A DNA stretch of 64,000 nt from Candidatus Bipolaricaulis sibiricus (lineage in GTDB: Bacteria; Bipolaricaulota; Bipolaricaulia; Bipolaricaulales; Bipolaricaulaceae), in NCBI GenBank assembly GCA_004102645.1, contig CP034928.1:1116001-1180000 (forward strand). Direction: 5' to 3'. This document shows positions 51,601 through 58,701 of the stretch, piece by piece. The first letter of the stretch is position 1; each line of letters begins with the position of its first letter. Position numbers and translations under genes: made by a program. Below the pieces are notes generated by a model. The model searched no databases. It was given only the letters and a program-made list of their open reading frames with translations, and was not told where the DNA came from.

Positions 51601-52527
51601 CCCGCCCTCGTCGCCTCCGGTCAGCTCGGGGCGACCTTGTCCATCGTTCCGGTGCCGGGGTGGACGATGGACCTGAGCTGGACCCGGCCGTTCCGTACAA
51701 CGGGCGCCCCGGGCAGCGAGACGTTCCGCGCCGTCCTACGGTGGGCTGCCGAGACCGACCGCGCGTCGCTCAATGCAAGCTGGCAGGAGGACTGGCGACA
51801 CCATCTCACCGCCGGCACGTGGCGGGACGAGCGCACCCTCCAGGGCGATGCGCGATGGAAGGCATGGTCGATCCCCGATGGCGGCACTCTCACAACGCGC
51901 CTGTCGACGTCAGTCCGACTCAGTCCCACTGAGCAGCGCTGGACCTCCCGTGTGGAGGCCGACATCGCTCGTTCGCCGAACGTGATCCGGCTTCGGGTCA
52001 CCCTCGGGCAGGGTCTTCTGCCGCTCACCGAGCGGTCCGATCGAACCCTCGGTCTCTCTGTGTATTGGGAGACCACGGCCTGGGAGGGGGTGCGGGCCTC
52101 CCTGCAATGGGACAGGTCGTGGCTCACCCTCTCCCATCCTCGCTACCCAACGCAGACCACGGACAAGGAAGAGGTTACAGCCCGCGCAACGTGGGAACCG
52201 AAGGGTGCCACCTGGCGAGACGCCCTCACCCTGACCTGGAAACCCCGTGCCAAGGAGGCAGCCCTCTCCAATCGGCTGACATGGGCCCTCGGAGCAGCCT
52301 CCCTGTCGGTAGACACGTCCGCCACCCTCAAGGGTGAGGCGCTTGATGTGAAGACCACGGCCCAGCTCGGTCTACCTCTGGACACCATCCTCACCGCCCT
52401 CGGAGCGAGGCCGATCGGCGACACATGGGGGATCAGCGCCGAGATGGGTCACATCGTGTCCCTCAAGGGGAGAGCCGAGCCCAGACATGCCCTGTTCATG
52501 GGCGTGACTCTCGCTGTCCGGTTCTGA
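48661..52527 (+). CDS. Giant outer-membrane-type protein with beta-propeller insert
   Basis: 1288 aa. A signal peptide (RRYLLVLLVGGGIALAQ) is followed by a long beta-strand region. Residues about 405-440 read GSERVTLNGRRLARGTDYSLDY, a motif type I recall from SprA/Sov-like surface proteins. Residues about 540-820 are a propeller of repeated VGTDAGLTVVR, LATDTALVSF, LGTTSGLYLR and VASEHGIRIL units. The last 450 residues are amphipathic strands rich in Trp, ending VTLAVRF with a C-terminal Phe, as in outer-membrane barrels. It is co-translated with the PorV-like protein. A translocon, adhesin or sensor role is inference; sequence similarity to SprA is limited. Confidence 0.72.
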   Translation: MMRRYLLVLLVGGGIALAQQTPSFNLTVSGEKTWTIWLGLGSASLLADQDLTPGQPALTQTLRAMIEGKALGFITLRASFNDQLDVGFQDFLLTVDRTPWTGELGRFVVGAEGEGLGVYNKRVLGARVGYASDGVALNAVVTRLEGISESRTFRGEEGRGEALFTVNDPDEPWREAAYLRSVEGLAYWPLRIQFVEGLTNVQLRLSGTSALWTFLAEWGLDFIRDDLAAELVTPLTAAEYVVLRNERDDLALRVAPSTLARRRVQQAIDAYNARLGLTGKDRKTYPFVEASELENRFLAGFTGFLAVLVDDDAHPFSDLARRRYLFLGERDVIEGSVEVWIRRPGETDYRPSTDPELGEYTWTLLPADGTLRISFPSAFFTGGAVRVAFAYRREGTAFSLGPSLVPGSERVTLNGRRLARGTDYSLDYASGVLLLFTPLGPDDELRVDFERQRGGLGAVTDYERNLFGLTLSVPGWDGFKLALYRAMDSGSPRPTTHTMPNTHSVAAVSASGKVAGWTYSLSLAGSENIFPFDDNARVPSANRVRAIVSAQAPDGEYVILGHHNGLTVYKDGTFAAYGPAHGLGGRSVHALLALPGQLLVGTDAGLTVVRLAEATPFDRVRSWVRVTGTDQLPGTEVLALTRADGRVYLATDTALVSFRAADSEDPSKWDRADLPTNGGRPTALLGTDGRLYLGTTSGLYLRTDGEWMLVVDAAGMIHDLLARGQDVYVASEHGIRILRGASGVGWAAFGTAVYGLALRDGILWYAAEDGLWQENQIGPVVSGPVTAVGAGQGAVWAAAKASADFRLDLWRVIDSAERLPPTRTKLDGRDLGRFQDIPAADHTRYGTSASLALTQTFGDWQWELRAASRLPGYEEIGRPGRSDSHGLSLAARYTGGGPTSVDVRARWDLTNLATKPRGRLAGSVDWRWSDGPTATVSITPTLTGDGLVSFHQLELGWQAGLSNKTQAWSWGVTTSGTFRSPALVASGQLGATLSIVPVPGWTMDLSWTRPFRTTGAPGSETFRAVLRWAAETDRASLNASWQEDWRHHLTAGTWRDERTLQGDARWKAWSIPDGGTLTTRLSTSVRLSPTEQRWTSRVEADIARSPNVIRLRVTLGQGLLPLTERSDRTLGLSVYWETTAWEGVRASLQWDRSWLTLSHPRYPTQTTDKEEVTARATWEPKGATWRDALTLTWKPRAKEAALSNRLTWALGAASLSVDTSATLKGEALDVKTTAQLGLPLDTILTALGARPIGDTWGISAEMGHIVSLKGRAEPRHALFMGVTLAVRF

Positions 52528-52553
52528 GAGGGAGACGTCTCAGAACAACACGC

Positions 52554-52580
52554 GGGGCTGACCTGCCGACGGTCAGCCCC
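52554..52580. terminator. Bidirectional terminator between two surface operons
   Basis: GGGGCTGACC (52554-52563) pairs perfectly with GGTCAGCCCC (52571-52580) around a 7-nt loop, in the 61-nt space between convergent genes. A GAGACGTCTC palindrome lies just before it. Confidence 0.7.
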
Positions 52581-52588
52581 GTGCGTCT

Positions 52589-53437
52589 CTAGAACCGAGC
52601 GCCGAACCCGAACCGGTGCGAGGCTGACAGGACCGGATGCGTGAGCAGCGCGTAGTCGAGCACGAACATTCCCCATCGCGCCCCAAGACCGAGCGCCCAC
52701 TGCAGGCCCGCCTGGAAGCGCAGACCAGCGCGAATCTCGAACGCCCCGAACGCAGACCATCCGACCCCGATTGCCGTGTACTCCGCGGTGAGGTCCATCG
52801 CGAGGGTCAACCCAAGGGGATTCACCAGCGCCACACCCGCCGCGAGATCCGTTGTCCAACCATCGCTCGTCTCCCCAACCGTGGGTCCGAACCCAAACTC
52901 TCGCAGTGCCAGGCCTACTCGGAGCGGCCCCACCGGGGTGCCCAACCGCCCGAGGAGCCCCACGTCGAGCGCAAACCCGCTCCCCGACGCGTCAGCGATG
53001 CGCACGTTGTGGTACTTGATCGCCACCCCACCCGCTGCCGGGAAGGGAAACACGCGTAGCATCGTCAGATCGAACGCGGCACCCAGCACAGCCGCCAGGT
53101 GCGAGAAGGCGAGCGGATCGCCCTCTGGATCCGTGATCCCGCCGACCCCGAGGTACCCCACCCCCGCACCGAAGTTCGGGACCGCACCCCCGATCCACGT
53201 CACCGAGTACAGCCCGAGCACGCTCGACAGGCTCGAGTCGGCGCGCGTCCCGGTTGACCACGCCAGCCCGGCCGGGTTGGTGAGGAGGGCCTCCGTGCCC
53301 TCGGCGATGGCGATGTACGCCCCGCCGAACCCCATCGCCCGAACCCCCAGACCCACGTCGAACGGGTTCGGCAAGCCCTGGCCCAGGGCCAGCGTCCCGG
53401 CCAAGACCACGCCCAACAGCGTGAACGCTCGTCGCAT
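52589..53437 (-). CDS. PorV/PorQ-like outer-membrane protein, second copy
   Basis: 282 aa. A signal peptide (FTLLGVVLAGTLALG) is followed by FDVGLGVRAMGFGGAYIAIAEG and LLTNPAGLAW, the same opening as the copy at 47858. The barrel ends in HRFGFGARF, again with a terminal Phe. Similarity of layout and ending to the first copy suggests an old duplication within this cluster. Two adjacent ATGs exist; I chose 53437, with GAGGAGG 5 nt before it. It lies 10 nt behind the PKD protein and shares its operon. Confidence 0.8.
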   Translation of the reverse strand: MRRAFTLLGVVLAGTLALGQGLPNPFDVGLGVRAMGFGGAYIAIAEGTEALLTNPAGLAWSTGTRADSSLSSVLGLYSVTWIGGAVPNFGAGVGYLGVGGITDPEGDPLAFSHLAAVLGAAFDLTMLRVFPFPAAGGVAIKYHNVRIADASGSGFALDVGLLGRLGTPVGPLRVGLALREFGFGPTVGETSDGWTTDLAAGVALVNPLGLTLAMDLTAEYTAIGVGWSAFGAFEIRAGLRFQAGLQWALGLGARWGMFVLDYALLTHPVLSASHRFGFGARF

Positions 53438-53447
53438 CATCCCCTCC

Positions 53448-56400
53448 TCAGCGCACCACAAGGATCTTCCCGACTTCTGAAGAGATGGTCCCACCGTCCA
53501 CGCGGGCTGTGACAAGGAAGAAGTACAGCCCGTCGGCGATCGCGCGACCATTCCCATCCCTGAGATCCCACGTGAACTGCGTGCCCGTCACATCGCTCCG
53601 CCGCACCTCGCGGCCCAGCATATCGAAGATCTGGATCTGGGCCTGAGCTGCGCCGGCGGGCAGGACGAGCTGAATCCGGCACTGGGTCCGCGCAGGGTTG
53701 TCCAGCAGCCGGGTACCAATGCCGCCGCCAACCGGCAACACCGTGACGTCTCGGGCGAACCACTCTCCCCACCCCCCGGCGTCGCGGGCCCGTGCCTGAA
53801 CCCGGAACACACCGCTCGCGGCGAAGGTATGGGTCTTGACGTTCGTCTCGCTCGGCACAACCGTGTCATCGCCCAACTTCCACTCATAGCCCGTGATGGG
53901 GTCTCCGTCCGGATCGGCGGCCGTGGCCGTGAACGTGATCGCCTGCCCCACCTGAGGATCGGCGGGGTTCGGCGTGATCGCGCTCACCACCGGCCGTCGG
54001 TTCACAGGAGTGGCGGTCACCGTGACCACCTTCTCCTTCGTGCCGACCTCACCCCGGCTGTTCGTGACCGAAAGGACCACGGTGTACGTGCCCGCCGCAG
54101 CGTAGGTGTGCGTCGGATTCTGCACCGTCGACGTCCCGCCGTCCCCAAACGCCCACGCGTACGTGTACGGGGTGAGGGGCGGCGTGGCGGGGTCCGTCAC
54201 CTTCGAGGTGAACGCAACCTCTTGCCCCACAGCAGGACTGTCCGGCGTCAAGGTGAAGTCCACCACCGGTTGTTTGCCGATCACGTCCACCTGGCGCGTC
54301 TTCGCGGTGGACAGGCCCCCTTCCCCCGTGACCGTCAGGGTGACCTGGAACGTGCCGCCAAGCGCGAACTTGTGGGTGACGGGGGCCGAGCCCTTGGTCT
54401 GGGCCGTCTTCCCGTCGCCGAAGTTCCAGCGGAAGGTGGCGTTGGCGATGTTCCCCGACGGGTCGGCGATCCCCGCCGCCGGGGTGAAGGTGACATCCAC
54501 CCCTGCCTCCGGCGCAGTGGGCGCCCAACTGAAGTCCACCCCGGTCGGGCGCTGGCCGATCGCCGTGGTGAACACGGCGGGCCCCAGCAAGGCGGTCTTG
54601 TGGTGCGTCTGCAGGCCCTCCGAGTGCCACACCACAGTCTCCAGCTGAAGCTTGCGGCCGGCAGGAGCGGTGTCTTTGAGGGTCACCCAGATCTCGATCT
54701 CGACCACGGTGTCGTCGGGCACGATGTTGTTGGCGGTCGTTGGCACGCGAACCCCAGCAAGGCTCAAGCCCACCACAGGATCCGGCGCCTCGCCGAGCAG
54801 CGCCCCATCCGATCGCCGTCGGACCTCGATCCGCGCCACGTGCTGATCGGCAAGTGGATCCGTCGCCACATTGCGGATCATGAGCGAGTTGATGATCACA
54901 TCGTACGGATCGTCATCGCTGTCCCTGAGCTCCAGGCGTTGAGCGAGGAACCGCACTCCCTGGAACACGGTCCGATCGGCGAGCGTCAGCGCCGTCTCCC
55001 CTTCGAAGCCCTGGCCGCTGGCGGGTCCGGTGATGAACTCCGGGCCCTCCAGGGGGGTATCGGGAGCCTGAGGCTTGCCAAAGATCTTCGAGTCCTCCGT
55101 GTGCCAAACCACGGTCTGCAGCTGCACCTTCCGATCGAGGGGCACGGCCGGACCGAGTGTCACCCACAGCTCGATGACCTCACGCGTGTCGTCGGCGACG
55201 ACGTTGTTCGAGCTGGTGCCAATACGCACTCCCCCCGAGCGAAGCCCCGATGCGCTCGTTACCGATCCCATCAGCGCGCCGTCGCGGGCGCGGATGACCT
55301 CGATGCGAGCGATGTGGTCGTCCGAAAGAGGTGCGTCCGGAGCGATGTTCCACACCACAAGCGAGTTGATCGTCACGTCGTACGGATCGAGGTCGTCGTC
55401 GCCAACCTCGATGCGCTGAGCCAGGAACCGTTGGTTGGAGAAGACTCGGCCGCCGGCGAGATCGTGGTTCTCCACCGTCTCGAATCCCGTCGGCTCCTTC
55501 ACGGTGAACGTAGGAGCTTCGTCATCCGCCGGGATGTCCCTTCCTCCGCACCGGACATCGGCCGCAAGCTGCAGCTTGTGGCCCATCGGGGCGGTCAGCT
55601 TCAGCGTGACCCAGATCTCGAGGTGCAGCGCGCTGTAGGGGCCGGCCTTGGCGTTCGACGTGGTGATGGTCACGCCCGTCGTGGTGAGTGCCGCAACCTG
55701 GCTCGTCGAGCCGAGTTGAGCGTCGTCGCTTGCCCGGCGAACCTCGATCTTGTCCACGTACGCGCCCGTCAGCTTGGTACCGCCCACCGCCACGTTCTTG
55801 AGCACAACCTGGGAGATCGTGGTCTCGAACGGGAGATCGGTCGCGTCCACCAGGATGCGCCCGGCAAGGAACCGTTGCCCGCGGTACACGTCGGCACCGG
55901 GAACGGCGCCATCGAACTTGACCACCGGGAGCCGCACCGTGAAGGTCGCCGCAGGACCTCCTCCCGGAGGAGCGTAGTTGATCGCCGCACCCGGGGGCGT
56001 GATGGTTGTTCCGCCCAACCTGAGCTTCAGGCCCACCGGAACACCGGCCTTCAGCTTGACGAAGATGTACAACCGATGGGTGCCGGCGGTGAACGTGTTG
56101 TTCGCCAATCCTGTGATCGCGATCCCCGCCAGAAGATCGTCTCCTACACCGATGGTGTGCTTTTTCAGGACTGGTCCTGTTTCTGTGTTTCTTCGGACTT
56201 CAATGTACTCCACATCGGCACTCTTCACGCGGTTGTCGGGGTCGGGCGGCGTTGGGAGTGGAAGGTCGTTTTTCACGCTCAGAGCGGTAATTGTGACCGT
56301 GTTCCCCGTGCCAACTGTGAACTGGACCACCTGGGCCAGGACCACGGCGCCCGGGGCCACGTTCTCATCGGGCAACCCGATGTTGTTGAACGTCTGGGCT

Positions 56401-56456
56401 ACCACCGCCGGCGCCGCGAGGGCGACCGCCACCGCAAGCAACATGCACCATTTCAT
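53448..56456 (-). CDS. Secreted PKD-repeat surface protein with sorting-type C-terminal domain
   Basis: 1002 aa. A signal peptide (MLLAVAVALAAPAVVA) is followed by an N-terminal unit (about 20-180). Three tandem repeats of about 150 residues each carry RGQRFLAGRI / SNQRFLAQRI / QGVRFLAQRL, near 190, 342 and 500. Three PKD domains (FRWNFGDGKTA, YAWAFGDGGTS, YEWKLGDDTV) fill about 650-910. The C-terminus has IQIFDMLGREVRR, WDLRDGNGRAIADGLYFF and GKILVVR, a typical FlgD-like or type IX sorting domain. GAGGAGG precedes the ATG. It may be an S-layer or adhesion protein exported with help of the PorV-like partner. Confidence 0.85.
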   Translation of the reverse strand: MKWCMLLAVAVALAAPAVVAQTFNNIGLPDENVAPGAVVLAQVVQFTVGTGNTVTITALSVKNDLPLPTPPDPDNRVKSADVEYIEVRRNTETGPVLKKHTIGVGDDLLAGIAITGLANNTFTAGTHRLYIFVKLKAGVPVGLKLRLGGTTITPPGAAINYAPPGGGPAATFTVRLPVVKFDGAVPGADVYRGQRFLAGRILVDATDLPFETTISQVVLKNVAVGGTKLTGAYVDKIEVRRASDDAQLGSTSQVAALTTTGVTITTSNAKAGPYSALHLEIWVTLKLTAPMGHKLQLAADVRCGGRDIPADDEAPTFTVKEPTGFETVENHDLAGGRVFSNQRFLAQRIEVGDDDLDPYDVTINSLVVWNIAPDAPLSDDHIARIEVIRARDGALMGSVTSASGLRSGGVRIGTSSNNVVADDTREVIELWVTLGPAVPLDRKVQLQTVVWHTEDSKIFGKPQAPDTPLEGPEFITGPASGQGFEGETALTLADRTVFQGVRFLAQRLELRDSDDDPYDVIINSLMIRNVATDPLADQHVARIEVRRRSDGALLGEAPDPVVGLSLAGVRVPTTANNIVPDDTVVEIEIWVTLKDTAPAGRKLQLETVVWHSEGLQTHHKTALLGPAVFTTAIGQRPTGVDFSWAPTAPEAGVDVTFTPAAGIADPSGNIANATFRWNFGDGKTAQTKGSAPVTHKFALGGTFQVTLTVTGEGGLSTAKTRQVDVIGKQPVVDFTLTPDSPAVGQEVAFTSKVTDPATPPLTPYTYAWAFGDGGTSTVQNPTHTYAAAGTYTVVLSVTNSRGEVGTKEKVVTVTATPVNRRPVVSAITPNPADPQVGQAITFTATAADPDGDPITGYEWKLGDDTVVPSETNVKTHTFAASGVFRVQARARDAGGWGEWFARDVTVLPVGGGIGTRLLDNPARTQCRIQLVLPAGAAQAQIQIFDMLGREVRRSDVTGTQFTWDLRDGNGRAIADGLYFFLVTARVDGGTISSEVGKILVVR

Positions 56457-57179
56457 CGCACGACCTCCTCGCCCAGCTCGGGCCGGCCGGCATCTGCGCG
56501 CCAGGAACCCGTTTCCGTAGGCTTCATCAAGCTCGTCTTCTCCTCAATCGCGAGGCTTCTCGACACGGTGCCCAGTCTAGGTGACCCACATCACGCTGCG
56601 CAGGATCCGGGTTACTCCCACCCCAGGCGTTTGTCCCCACCAGCCTATACCCGTGTCCGCCGTACCGGGGAGACACACGACAGGCGAGGCCAGCCCTCGG
56701 ACCCCAATCACCGACGAGACATGCGGACTCCCCACGAAGACCGTTCCCCGTGGCGTGGCGTCGCGTCGGGTCCGTTCCTGAACGGCGGGGGTCAGCCTCG
56801 GGGGCTCAGGGGCTGTTCGTGGTTCCATTGAGCACCGGGTCCGACCCTGGTAGCTCCGCAACTGCCGAGTCCGCCCGGCGCGCCGAGGACAGCCAGTCCG
56901 ATCTAGCACCACTGCAGACGCCCAGCGGGACGAAGCTTCTCGCCGGCGGGCTCGCAGAGGACGCGGAGAAGGTTGGGTCCGGGGTTGAGTTTGGCCCGCG
57001 CGGAGGATCACCCAGGAGACGGAGGAGACCACGCTCCATGGGGCCCATCTCCCGAGACGTTGCCATCTCGTGCCGGTTCCGGCCGACCTTGGTGACCTTC
57101 TTGCCGGGTGCCACCGGTGCCGACTCCGACCCGCAGCCACGAACCGGGCCACGAAAGGGCCGCCACGGCAGACCTGGTC
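56457..57179. other. Gene-free spacer with dispersed GCAGAGGACGCGGAG element
   Basis: No gene supported: all frames here are Arg/Pro-rich low-complexity shadows without ribosome sites. A possible -10, TAGACT on the minus strand (56579-56574), lies 118 nt before the PKD-protein ATG and leaves a long 5' leader. The element CGCAGAGGACGCGGAGA lies at 56953-56969. The 720-nt size is large for this dense genome and may be a decayed gene or mobile remnant. Confidence 0.4.
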
Positions 57180-57680
57180 CTAGAACTCCAACGTCTCGAA
57201 CTCGACCGGGAGCTCGGTGCGTGTCACCCTCACGATGTGGAACGGATGGGTCAGCGCTTGGGACACGACATCGTCCGCGCCAGGCTGGCTCAGCCCCGCG
57301 CGCACGACCATGCGATCGCTGCGAAGGAGAATCCGGGTGATCTCCACCGCGTAGCCCCCCGTCGGCTTCTCCCCGAGGAACACCGCGGCGACGATCTCCT
57401 CCGTGAAGTCCACCCCGGGCACCGGTGGCCGGGGATCGGCACCCGTGGTGTGCTGGTACCACAGCGCGGCCCACGTCTCCGCATCGCGCACCACGACCTG
57501 GCGGGGGTCGCGGATCCCGCTGCTCGTGCCCTGATCGACCGTCTCGAAGCTCAGCTCGACGCGCACCGCCGCTCCCCCGCCCGGGCACGTCGGGCAGCCG
57601 GGATCAGTGCGGGGAAGGCACCCCGCGAGAAGGCTGACAGGTCCGAGAAACAAGACTGCGACGCCGGTCTTCGCTCGCAC
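57180..57680 (-). CDS. PrcB-like lipoprotein
   Basis: 166 aa. The signal peptide ends in a good lipobox (LLAGC, Cys about 20). The mature part has CPTCPGGG, VVVRDAETWAALWYQHT and VAAVFLGEKPTGGYAVEI, the core of PrcB_C domains, known from a Treponema protease complex. It probably sits on the periplasmic face of a membrane; no PrcA/PrtP partner is adjacent. The start is GTG 57680, with GGAGG 8 nt before it. TATACT on the minus strand (57714-57709) may be its -10. Confidence 0.78.
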   Translation of the reverse strand: MRAKTGVAVLFLGPVSLLAGCLPRTDPGCPTCPGGGAAVRVELSFETVDQGTSSGIRDPRQVVVRDAETWAALWYQHTTGADPRPPVPGVDFTEEIVAAVFLGEKPTGGYAVEITRILLRSDRMVVRAGLSQPGADDVVSQALTHPFHIVRVTRTELPVEFETLEF

Positions 57681-57729
57681 GGACACCACCTCCTGGGTCT
57701 CACGACTCAGTATACCGAACGGAAGCGAA

Positions 57730-57751
57730 GGGCGGCCCCGAAGGGCCGCCC
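57730..57751 (-). terminator. UUCG-loop terminator after 57773-58633 gene
   Basis: On the minus strand GGGCGGCCC pairs with GGGCCGCCC around a TTCG tetraloop (9-bp stem 57730-57738 with 57743-57751), followed by TTCGCTTCC. It lies 22 nt behind the stop. Confidence 0.7.
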
Positions 57752-57772
57752 GCCTTGTGTCCGACCCGGTTC

Positions 57773-58633
57773 CTACTGGGAGAGAGTCAGCACGTACGGC
57801 ATCGCCGGCCCGAGGTCCCACTTGATCACGAGGACGAAGAACAGCGTCCCCGGCACCGGCGCGTTCCCCCACTGGGTGAACGGCTGGTAGATCGCGGCCC
57901 GGTCGAGGGACACGGACAGGGCCCCCGTGAGGGGCGACCACGCGGTGGCCGTGTTCCAGAAGTTGGGGACCGGAACCACCCACAGCCAGATGAACGCGCC
58001 CGGCCGATCGTGGGTCACCGCGACCCGCAACGACCCGGTCGTGCTCACCCACAATGCCCGCACCGCAAACCCTGTCGGGAAGGCACCGATCAGGATCGGG
58101 TCATCGGCGTCGCTCAGCTTCGGCTGGCTCTCCGAACCCTGTACCTCGACCTGGGCCCCCGCCGCTTGGAGGGCCGCGATGAGCTGGCTTGGGCTCATCC
58201 CCGGCGTGAGGGGCGGCCGCGGCATCCCCGCGGGGAGCTCGGGTTGGGCGCCGGTCGGGGTCTCGGTGGGCGGTTGCTGGCCTGGCACGGTGAGGGTGAG
58301 CGTCCCGCAGGCGAACCTCACGGTCTGGCCCGCCGGAACGGTCACCTCGAACGCCTGGCCCTGGGCTGTGCCGCGCACCACCACCGCCGTCGGGGCGGCC
58401 GACAGCTGGGCCTCCGAGGTGTACGTCTGTCCCAACCGGACCAGCACCTGCAAGATCTGCAGCCCAATGACCTGGTCGCCCCGCACCCACACGATCTGGG
58501 ACAGCTGGACTCCCGCCGAACACGTATCGTTCCGAATCGCAACCGACGCCTGAACCGGGGCGGTCTGAGAGAGGGCCGGAACGAGGAACGCCGCCAACAC
58601 CACAACGAGCACACCTGCACGCAACGTCCGCAT
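57773..58633 (-). CDS. Secreted protein of unknown function
   Basis: 286 aa. There is a signal peptide (VLVVVLAAFLVPALS), then a beta-rich domain, a Pro-rich linker near residues 120-145, and a C-terminal beta domain with a GAFIWLWVVPVPNFWN segment. Two Cys are in the N-terminal domain. No family recognised. TATGGAGG lies before ATG 58633. It has the best promoter of this region (TTGACA-16-TATGAT) overlapped by a palindromic operator, so it should be tightly controlled, and it ends at a strong terminator: a single-gene regulated unit. Confidence 0.72.
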   Translation of the reverse strand: MRTLRAGVLVVVLAAFLVPALSQTAPVQASVAIRNDTCSAGVQLSQIVWVRGDQVIGLQILQVLVRLGQTYTSEAQLSAAPTAVVVRGTAQGQAFEVTVPAGQTVRFACGTLTLTVPGQQPPTETPTGAQPELPAGMPRPPLTPGMSPSQLIAALQAAGAQVEVQGSESQPKLSDADDPILIGAFPTGFAVRALWVSTTGSLRVAVTHDRPGAFIWLWVVPVPNFWNTATAWSPLTGALSVSLDRAAIYQPFTQWGNAPVPGTLFFVLVIKWDLGPAMPYVLTLSQ

Positions 58634-58652
58634 GGTCCACCTCCATAATCCT

Positions 58653-58693
58653 GGATATGTGGACCATCATATCCATACAGTCTCGCCTGTCAA
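58653..58693 (-). promoter_or_regulatory. Promoter with palindromic operator
   Basis: On the minus strand TTGACA (58693-58688), 16 nt, TATGAT (58671-58666). The perfect inverted repeat GGATATG-8-CATATCC (58653-58659 and 58668-58674) covers the -10 and probable start site, a classical repressor position. The regulator is unknown; no transcription factor gene is adjacent. Confidence 0.65.
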
Positions 58694-58701
58694 GGGGGGG
58701 T

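Noticed and set aside
56457-56573. Cyclic-di-GMP riboswitch in the leader of the PKD gene
   Set aside because: A GAAA-loop hairpin and a GAAGCC stretch recall the class, but the conserved core sequences do not line up.
53829-56831. A 1000-codon plus-strand frame across the PKD gene
   Set aside because: It is exactly antisense to a protein with clear signal peptide, repeats and PKD domains; composition is Arg/His/Asp-rich as expected for an antisense shadow.
56577-57152. A 191-codon minus-strand frame in the large spacer
   Set aside because: Arg/Pro-rich low complexity, no ribosome site, no recognisable fold or motif.
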